A stretch of DNA of 37,348 nt from CCY15215 sp034932145 (GTDB lineage Bacteria > Cyanobacteriota > Cyanobacteriia > Cyanobacteriales > Spirulinaceae). Below, piece by piece: positions 31,875 through 37,348 of the stretch. Below the pieces are notes generated by a model that worked only from the letters and a program-made list of their open reading frames with translations, was not told the DNA's origin and made no database searches. The translations under genes were made by a program, and so were the position numbers. The stretch spans positions 1-37,348 of the forward strand of contig NZ_JAYGHV010000127.1 of NCBI RefSeq assembly GCF_034932145.1. The letters are read 5' to 3'. Position 1 is the stretch's first letter, and each line of letters opens with the position of its first letter.

Positions 31875-32639
31875 TTGAAGCCCTATATTCAAATAGATAG
31901 CCATTCATGGTATTATACCTTTACGCCAAATTTATCTACCCAAGAGAGGATATGCCTTATGGCATGGATACATAATCATAATGATGCCGTTCAGCAGCTA
32001 GATGACAATATTCTATTATATGATTTAGCTCAAGTTCGTGGTACAAATGCTCTATTAAGTCGTATCCCTGATAACTTAGGCGGTGTATATGCTTGGTATC
32101 GTCGTTTTGAACTTCCTAAACAAGCAAGGCACGATCCAATAATTTTTAGCAATGCAATCCTGAATGAAGTATATAAACCACACTTTGGATCAAGAGATGC
32201 CCATATTCCTCCCTGTACTAAATTGACTATGTGTGCTGAAACTCGATTTTCTAAACAACAAACATTAGAACAATTATCCTACAGCAATGCCTTTCGAGAA
32301 GTTGTATGCACTCTATTGGATAATGCTTTACTGTTTCAGCAGCCTCTGTATATAGGGAAAGCCACTAATATTAAAAATCGAACCCGCAGTCATATTAATG
32401 AAAATAGTATTCTGCGAGAACGCTTAAGGGAATCTAAACATGATCTTGATAAATGTCGGCTTTTAATTATTGGATTATCAGATTATGGAGAAACACCTAT
32501 ATTAATGGAAGATAATAAGAAATGGAGTGATGATGAGGAATGGAATGACAATGAGTTCTCATCTTTGGAACCTGAAAAATTAGTCGAGGATATTTTATCC
32601 AGATTATTTCTACCACTATTTACATTAAGATACGGTTAA
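31875..32639 (+). CDS. GIY-YIG-like nuclease-fold protein of the dnd-like locus
   Basis: About 254 residues. GVYAWYRR (70-77) and, unusually far on, PLYIGKATNIKNRTRSHI (157-174) are the two parts of a GIY-YIG site, separated by about 86 residues rather than the usual ten or so; Arg169 or Arg171 and a C-terminal Glu could complete it. A large insertion between the strands is the simplest reading. It could nick or cut DNA, but a non-catalytic role is possible. The start is uncertain: TTG at 31875 gives the full frame, while ATG at 31959 has a good AGAGAGGA upstream but lacks 28 residues. The DGQHR gene follows after five bases. Confidence 0.6.
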   Translation: MKPYIQIDSHSWYYTFTPNLSTQERICLMAWIHNHNDAVQQLDDNILLYDLAQVRGTNALLSRIPDNLGGVYAWYRRFELPKQARHDPIIFSNAILNEVYKPHFGSRDAHIPPCTKLTMCAETRFSKQQTLEQLSYSNAFREVVCTLLDNALLFQQPLYIGKATNIKNRTRSHINENSILRERLRESKHDLDKCRLLIIGLSDYGETPILMEDNKKWSDDEEWNDNEFSSLEPEKLVEDILSRLFLPLFTLRYG

Positions 32640-32644
32640 AAATT

Positions 32645-34642
32645 ATGCTTTTCATTTCCAAGGACAAAAATAACGCTCACTATAATCGTCCCTTGTATGG
32701 ACTCGCAGGAGAATACACTTTAGCAGAAGGTGTTTCTTTACCTTATTTTATAACTTTAATGACAATTGATAGAGTTATAAATGAATTAAGAGTAGTAGAA
32801 CAGGTTCCTGCATCTCTTGAAGCCAAATGGTCACTCAAAGAGCTTTTTCAGCGTGAAATAGACGAAGATAGAGTTCGTCAAGATATTGTTAAAGGATACC
32901 TTTTAGACTCTAAAAAATTAAAATTTTTTAACGCGATCACTATTGTTTTAATGCCAAAGGGTAAAGATGAAAAAATTCAAGATGTTTTTCAAGAACTAGA
33001 GGATACTATTAACCCACCTATTCCTTGGGATGCTACCGATCAAGAAGATGCTCAATGGACTCATACAGACGCAATAGTTTCTAATTTTGGAGGTGTTCAA
33101 TTTATTAAAATTGGTGAATCAGCTAGATTACGTTGGAATGAAAATTTTGTTTTGGCAGTAGCAGTAGATGGACAGCATCGACTTTGGGCGCTCCGTACAT
33201 TTCGCGAAGATGAAAAATCTAGAGCGGGTACATTGCACCCTGTAGAACAACAAACTCGTATTCCTGTTATTTTTGTTTTACTACATCCAGATGCAGGTTT
33301 TTTAAATAAACAAGACAATCTCAATCATTCAATCAGAAGTATATCTCGTGAATTATTTACAGACCTTAATAAAAATGCCAAAACTGTGGACAGAGCAAGA
33401 GAACTGATTCTTGATGACAGGAGTATTCATGCACGCTGTGTAAGAACTTTATTAACAGATAGCACTACACAAGATTCAAAGGATTTATTTCCATTATCTT
33501 TAGTTAGATGGCAAGACGATCAAAATAGATTTGATTCTTCATATTATCTCAATTCATTGGTTCATCTAGATTTATTAGTAAAGGCGCTATTAAATTTAAA
33601 AGAACCATCGGATCCAATGGATCAAAAACAAGTTCAAAGTTTTATCAAGGATATTAATTCATCGTTAGGTATAAACGAGGAAGAAGTTGAGCATGATGGA
33701 CGCACTTTATCCCAATATTATAAGGAAGATTGTTGTGATGAAGAAGGAGAACCACAAATACCTTTTTCTCGTCTCCCAGAAAATTATCTTGCTTCAGCAG
33801 TCGAGGGATTTAAGATAAACTTTCAGCCCTGGCTAATGAAGTTATTATTGGAATTTAAACCTTATAAAAATCTTCTTTTATATGCACGTGAGCATGATTT
33901 AATTGAGGGAGCGTTTGGTAAATTCCAAGCTCAAACAAGTAAACATAAAGCAATTATAAAAGAGCAAGAAATAACTAAAGATAGTGATTGGTATAGTCGA
34001 GAAATAATTTCTCATCAAGTTGCAATTTCAAGTATGAAAGAAGAGCAATGGGCATTTAAAGCAATTTTTCAAAAGGCTATAGTTCGTTTAGGTCGGATAG
34101 TCGAATTTGAATATAGAGGTGAAGATAAAAATTTAAAAAATATAGACGATATTTTGATTTTTTTAGACCAACTATACGATCGAAATATTTTGAAAATCTC
34201 TGCTCTTTTACCTAATTATTCTTTCCGTCTTTGGACATTTATTGCTATTAACCCAGGTAACGATAAAATCAAGGTAGCTAAAGCCGTAGAAGATCGTATT
34301 CTGGCAATATTATGCTTATGGTATTTTGGAAATCGAAAGATGAAAATAGATATAGATAATGATAATCCTAAACTTTCACGACGTAAGCTATTAAAGTATT
34401 TTTCAGCCGATACAAATAAAACATATTGGCCAGGTTGTTCTGATTACTACAAAACTCTTTACGCAGGATTTAATACTAATGCTTTTTATGGCAAAGATCA
34501 TGAAGAACTTGGTGAAGATAAAAAGAAAGAGCTAGTGCGAGATAGATTTTCTGCCATTCTTGCGGTTGGGATTCCTGAACTTGCTAATTATCTTATTGAT
34601 GAGAAATCTTTGAATGAAGAGAATCTTGAACTTGAAGTTTAA
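32645..34642 (+). CDS. Large DGQHR-domain (DndB-like) protein
   Basis: A 665-residue protein with AVAVDGQHRLWAL (DGQHR 175-179) and SRELFTDLNKNAKTV, hallmarks of the DGQHR/DndB superfamily related to ParB nuclease folds. DndB represses dnd operons and affects phosphorothioation; this protein is much longer, with an extra C-terminal half of about 300 residues that is helical and unassigned. It starts five bases after the GIY-YIG-like gene, so the two are certainly co-transcribed. The gene is AT-rich and lacks HIP1, supporting recent acquisition with its neighbours. A related DGQHR protein also occurs in queuosine-like DNA modification loci, an alternative context. Confidence 0.8.
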   Translation: MLFISKDKNNAHYNRPLYGLAGEYTLAEGVSLPYFITLMTIDRVINELRVVEQVPASLEAKWSLKELFQREIDEDRVRQDIVKGYLLDSKKLKFFNAITIVLMPKGKDEKIQDVFQELEDTINPPIPWDATDQEDAQWTHTDAIVSNFGGVQFIKIGESARLRWNENFVLAVAVDGQHRLWALRTFREDEKSRAGTLHPVEQQTRIPVIFVLLHPDAGFLNKQDNLNHSIRSISRELFTDLNKNAKTVDRARELILDDRSIHARCVRTLLTDSTTQDSKDLFPLSLVRWQDDQNRFDSSYYLNSLVHLDLLVKALLNLKEPSDPMDQKQVQSFIKDINSSLGINEEEVEHDGRTLSQYYKEDCCDEEGEPQIPFSRLPENYLASAVEGFKINFQPWLMKLLLEFKPYKNLLLYAREHDLIEGAFGKFQAQTSKHKAIIKEQEITKDSDWYSREIISHQVAISSMKEEQWAFKAIFQKAIVRLGRIVEFEYRGEDKNLKNIDDILIFLDQLYDRNILKISALLPNYSFRLWTFIAINPGNDKIKVAKAVEDRILAILCLWYFGNRKMKIDIDNDNPKLSRRKLLKYFSADTNKTYWPGCSDYYKTLYAGFNTNAFYGKDHEELGEDKKKELVRDRFSAILAVGIPELANYLIDEKSLNEENLELEV

Positions 34643-34670
34643 TCCTACTCTCTCCTATTCTAGGCGATCG

Positions 34671-34778
34671 CATTATTGCCTCTATTGTAGTCTGTCTTGA
34701 TACGATCGCCTCCCCCCAAACGAAAACCAACTCGCAACACAAAATTGTCAAAAAGTCAAGATATTGTTTTATTTCTTA
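34671..34778. repeat. 108-bp repeat, copy A
   Basis: Matches 35056-35163 at a constant offset of 385 bases with scattered substitutions. Contains CAAACGAAAACCAACTCGCA and GTCAAGATATTGTTT blocks. It lies between the DGQHR gene and a small leftward gene. Confidence 0.85.
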
Positions 34779-34819
34779 CTCTGGGGGTTTGAGTGGGAAA
34801 CACCACAATAACAATATCC

Positions 34820-35038
34820 CTAATTGCTAGAGGATCGGACAATATCCTTCCCTCCCTCTACCACAAAACCCTGTTCTGAAAGATATTTAACGGGTTTTCC
34901 CAAAGTGAGTGGGTCTAGATCGCCCCATTCATAAGGTTCATAATCATCCCCACAAGATAGAGTAGCATCCAACCATTGCCGATCGCCTTGAGTTTCCCCT
35001 ATTTCTGAATTTTGTAGAGATTTTACTTTGTCAATCAT
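34820..35038 (-). CDS. Small hypothetical protein, possible antitoxin
   Basis: A 72-residue acidic protein, start ATG, no recognised domain. It reads MIDKVKSLQNSEI..., then YEWGDLDPLTLGKPV and a tail EQGFVVEGGKDIV. The small size, acidity and location beside a DUF433 antitoxin suggest an antitoxin-type gene, but this is guesswork. Its first 50 codons are duplicated downstream (35573-35757), where the copy is cut before the tail, so this copy is the more complete one. No ribosome-binding site is obvious. Confidence 0.45.
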   Translation of the reverse strand: MIDKVKSLQNSEIGETQGDRQWLDATLSCGDDYEPYEWGDLDPLTLGKPVKYLSEQGFVVEGGKDIVRSSSN

Positions 35039-35074
35039 TGTTCGATCGCAGACTGCATTATTGCTTCTATTTTA
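34890..35074. repeat. 185-bp direct repeat, copy 1
   Basis: Identical to 35573-35757 except for four substitutions (about 98 percent), offset 683 bases. It covers the 5' part of the small leftward gene and its upstream region. Its right end overlaps the 108-bp repeat copy B. Confidence 0.95.
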
Positions 35075-35163
35075 GGCTGTCCTGACGCGATCGCCTCCCT
35101 CCAAACGAAAACCAACTCGCAACACAAAATCGCCAAAAAGTCAAGATATTGTTTCACTTCTTA
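35056..35163. repeat. 108-bp repeat, copy B
   Basis: Second copy of the repeat at 34671-34778. It sits immediately upstream of the DUF433 gene and therefore probably includes that gene's promoter. Confidence 0.85.
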
Positions 35164-35219
35164 ACAGAGAAGCGATCGCCGATTTGCTAGAATAGAGAAC
35201 AAAGAACCTGCGATCGCCA

Positions 35220-35561
35220 ATGAATCTAGCCATTGTCACTGAATCTAATCCACTTGAAATAACTCCAGACGGAGTTGTGCGCGTTGGTCAAACTCGTGTC
35301 ACCTTAGATACGGTAATTTATGCTTTTCTGGAAGGAGCAACCGCAGAAGAAATTGTCACTCAATATCCTGTTTTGCAACTTGCTGATGTTTATTTGACTA
35401 TCGCCTACTATCTAAAACATAAAACAGAAGTAGATGCTTATTTATTAGAACGCCAACATCGTGCCAACGTAATTCGTCAAGAAGTCGAAAGTCTTTTTAA
35501 TCCTATCGGAATTCGCGATCGTCTACTAGCACGTAAAAACAGCAAGGATAATCTCCAATGA
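35220..35561 (+). CDS. DUF433 family antitoxin
   Basis: A 113-residue DUF433 protein: a winged-helix-like core with VVRVGQTRVTLDTVIYAFLEGATAEEI and YPVLQLADVYLTIAYYLKH, then a charged helical tail. In cyanobacteria such genes normally lie just upstream of a DUF5615 PIN-like toxin. Here the stop codon overlaps an ATG (ATGA at 35558) that opens MIKFLT, the start expected of that toxin, but the frame is destroyed at 35573 by a repeat copy. The antitoxin itself looks intact. It may be an orphan. Confidence 0.85.
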   Translation: MNLAIVTESNPLEITPDGVVRVGQTRVTLDTVIYAFLEGATAEEIVTQYPVLQLADVYLTIAYYLKHKTEVDAYLLERQHRANVIRQEVESLFNPIGIRDRLLARKNSKDNLQ

Positions 35562-35612
35562 TAAAATTCCTCACGGGTTTTCCCAAAGTGAGTGGGTCTA
35601 AATCACCCCATT
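35558..35612 (+). pseudogene. Truncated DUF5615-type PIN-like toxin start
   Basis: ATG overlaps the DUF433 stop in the usual coupled way and codes MIKFLT, as DUF5615 toxins begin (typically MIKFLADEN or similar). From 35573 the sequence is that of the 185-bp repeat, and the frame soon hits a stop. Only the first six codons of the toxin are left. Confidence 0.55.
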
Positions 35613-35757
35613 CATAAGGTTCATAATCATCCCCACAAGATAGAGTAGCATCCAACCATTGCCGATCGCCTTGAGTTTCCTCTATCTCTGAATTTTGTAG
35701 AGATTTTACTTTGTCAATCATTGTTCGATCGCAGACTGCATTATTGCTTCTATTTTA
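35573..35757. repeat. 185-bp direct repeat, copy 2 (truncated gene copy)
   Basis: Second copy of 34890-35074. On the minus strand it contains the first 50 codons of the small hypothetical (start at 35721) but then runs into DUF433 sequence, so that copy encodes a chimeric 72-residue frame unlikely to be functional. Its left edge is the exact point where the toxin gene is cut. Confidence 0.9.
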
Positions 35758-35783
35758 ACCTGAGTTCGGGTTAAAATAGAAGC
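35746..35783. repeat. 15-bp perfect inverted repeat
   Basis: GCTTCTATTTTAACC and GGTTAAAATAGAAGC flank the loop TGAGTTCG. The left arm is part of the 185-bp repeat end, so the inverted repeat straddles the repeat boundary and could be the scar of the duplication. Confidence 0.8.
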
Positions 35784-35826
35784 AGGGGGTAAAGCCCACT
35801 CCAAGTGTAATGCAGGTTTTTTTTGG

Positions 35827-35857
35827 AAGGGACATTTCATTTAACTGAATGTCCCTT
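35827..35857. terminator. Hairpin downstream of the M23 peptidase gene
   Basis: AAGGGACATT pairs perfectly with AATGTCCCTT around an 11-base loop. It lies just past the end of the leftward M23 gene. The T-run is on the wrong side for that gene (A-run on its strand), so it may act as a 3'-end hairpin rather than a classical terminator. Confidence 0.4.
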
Positions 35858-35871
35858 AATACCGCATCAGA

Positions 35872-37348
35872 TTAATTCGATCGCCGGACTTGAATGCGAT
35901 TTTCAGGAATTTCACCGGGTTTGATGTAAGTCGAGAAGGGTGTTTCCTTTTCTTCTGATGGTTTTTCTTGGGGCATATTTTCTAAGGCTTCTGACATTAC
36001 CTCCTGCAAAGGATCCTTAGGATCCGGAGCCACCAAAGTCCCCAAACCCAAAACTAATTCTTCCAGTTCCTCCGCGCGGGAAAAATAAAGAGAAGGTTCG
36101 AGTAATTCCGCTTCGTCTGCGGTTGCAACTTCTGCTTCCTCGGGGTTGAGCTGTTGTATCATCTCTGCCATCGCCCATTCCAGATGAGGTCCTGCATCCA
36201 CAGGAATCCAACCTGTCGCCATTAAGTGCCGCCATTCAAAGTGTAAGTGAGGTCCGGTAGAATTACCCGTACTGCCCACGGCTCCAATCACTTCCCCTTG
36301 TTCTACCACAGCGCCAGGCTTGACAAAGATTTCTGATAGGTGAGCATAGCGAGATTCTTGGGTTCCATCCTCGTGACGCAGAACTACCATTTGGCCGTAA
36401 CCGCTAACATAATCGGCGATCGCCACTTCACCTTTATAAGCAGCGATAACCGGGGTTCCCATCGGAGCAGAAATATCCGTCCCCGAGTGCATTCGCCAGT
36501 CCCCGAAAATAGGATGAAGCCGCCAGCCAAAGGTAGAGGAAATTTGGGTAGGACTTGGCAGAGGAAAGAGCAGTCCTGTATTACCGTTATTGGGGTAAGC
36601 AACTTGGTAAGGCGTTGTTGTTGCGTTCGTTTCCATCTGGGGTTGCGTATTGTAGCGAGGTTCCGTATTGTATCGGGTTGGAGCGCTAATTCCCGTGCGT
36701 GCTGCCCATTCTGCGGGAGAAGGAACCACTCGGATGCGACGGGAGGAGGCAATGGGAACCGATGCACCTTGCCAACGGGAATTCGAGGAAATCGCGACCC
36801 GAGGCACAGCAACGCGCTGACGGGCAACATTTCGAGGTGCAGGAGGGGCCTGCCGAGGAATAACGCGAGGTTGTCTCGGACTCGCACCACAGCTACCACT
36901 ACTTAAGCGACCATTCTGAACGACCGCTTCGCATCCCGTCGTGCGGTTTCTCAGGACAACGGTGGGGCGATCGCGGCGGGAAGCATTGGCTGAAGTTGCC
37001 GGAGTGGGCTTTTTCGCCGTTGTTCCCGCATTGTAATCGGTGCGATCGATGAAATTGTTGGTTTCCCGTGCCGAAGCCGTATTGGGGCGATCGATCAAAT
37101 ATTCCGGAATCTCTCTGCTGGCGGGTTTTTGTTCCGGTACGGCAACCACAGGAGCCGATAAATTGGGCTGAGTGTTGCGAGGTGCCGGACGAGAGGCTGG
37201 ACGAGGAGCAGGCTGTGCTACCGTTCTTGCGGGTCGGGTCGGTTTAGGTTGCGCCACGGGTTGGGGTGCGGGTCTGACCGATGGACGAGGGGCAGGAGCG
37301 GGGGGTCGGGTAACGACGGGATTCGCGTTACGGGGGGGTTTGGCCACT
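35872..37348 (-). CDS. M23 family metallopeptidase (LytM-like), 5' end outside the window
   Basis: The visible 491 codons are the C-terminal part of a murein endopeptidase or its regulator; the frame is open to the window edge and the GTG near 37347 is probably not the true start. Residues 1-250 are Pro/Ala/Arg-rich and low complexity, likely a flexible cell-wall spacer. The M23 domain follows: STFGWRLHPI, MHSGTDISAP (His287, Asp291), RYAHLS and GPHLHFEWR (His367, His369), all zinc-site residues present, so it should be active. It cleaves peptidoglycan cross-bridges in the periplasm. An acidic tail of about 110 residues closes the protein. Confidence 0.9.
   Translation of the reverse strand, partial: VAKPPRNANPVVTRPPAPAPRPSVRPAPQPVAQPKPTRPARTVAQPAPRPASRPAPRNTQPNLSAPVVAVPEQKPASREIPEYLIDRPNTASARETNNFIDRTDYNAGTTAKKPTPATSANASRRDRPTVVLRNRTTGCEAVVQNGRLSSGSCGASPRQPRVIPRQAPPAPRNVARQRVAVPRVAISSNSRWQGASVPIASSRRIRVVPSPAEWAARTGISAPTRYNTEPRYNTQPQMETNATTTPYQVAYPNNGNTGLLFPLPSPTQISSTFGWRLHPIFGDWRMHSGTDISAPMGTPVIAAYKGEVAIADYVSGYGQMVVLRHEDGTQESRYAHLSEIFVKPGAVVEQGEVIGAVGSTGNSTGPHLHFEWRHLMATGWIPVDAGPHLEWAMAEMIQQLNPEEAEVATADEAELLEPSLYFSRAEELEELVLGLGTLVAPDPKDPLQEVMSEALENMPQEKPSEEKETPFSTYIKPGEIPENRIQVRRSN

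Noticed and set aside
36340..36906. 188-residue rightward frame over the M23 gene
   Set aside because: Antisense to the Zn-site domain of the peptidase, with Arg/Cys-rich composition typical of shadow frames.

Overview
The window reads as a cyanobacterial chromosome. The octamer GCGATCGC (the HIP1 word) recurs throughout. Several genes are also typical of cyanobacteria: a PAM68-like photosystem II assembly factor, an HpsE-type glycosyltransferase (which hints at a filamentous, hormogonium-forming lineage), a DUF433 antitoxin and a Uma2-family nuclease. The species cannot be named from sequence alone.

Layout. 1-4.5 kb: a cupin/cysteine-dioxygenase-like enzyme, a tiny lipoprotein with Cys repeats, a TldE/PmbA-type protein, a 14-bp tandem repeat array, a coiled-coil protein and LexA with its operator cluster. 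4.5-8.9 kb: one very large UvrD-like helicase frame interrupted by two in-frame stops. 8.9-13.1 kb: an accessory island with a secreted StcE-like (M66) zinc protease and a second secreted protein, each followed by the same kind of terminator. 13.2-15.3 kb: housekeeping genes rpsO, PAM68-like and DAHP synthase. 15.3-21 kb: a conserved hypothetical, a family 4 uracil-DNA glycosylase split by a 172-residue mini-intein, a trypsin-fold protein lacking catalytic His and Ser, a membrane protein, Uma2, a BCP peroxiredoxin and a hypothetical. 21-24.7 kb: glyS and murD. 24.7-30.2 kb: a YefM/YoeB-type toxin-antitoxin pair, a predicted outer-membrane protein, a caspase-fold lipoprotein with an EF-hand-like loop, an AEC permease, HpsE and a LysE exporter. 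30.2-34.6 kb: a HIP1-free, AT-rich cluster with DndC, a GIY-YIG-like protein and a large DGQHR (DndB-like) protein, but no DndD, DndE or DndA. 34.6-35.8 kb: a repeat-rich toxin-antitoxin graveyard around a DUF433 antitoxin whose toxin partner has been cut off after six codons. 35.9-37.3 kb: the C-terminal part of an M23 murein hydrolase running off the window edge.

The most interesting items are (1) the mini-intein inserted exactly before a predicted iron-sulfur ligand cysteine of a DNA repair glycosylase; (2) the minimal DndC / GIY-YIG / DGQHR module, which looks like a phosphorothioation-related defence or modification locus without its usual partners; (3) the giant helicase with two stops, both explainable by CAA/CAG to TAA/TAG changes; (4) an StcE-like mucinase relative in a cyanobacterium; and (5) a trypsin-like pseudoprotease. 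All functional calls come from reading motifs in the translated sequence; no database search was run.
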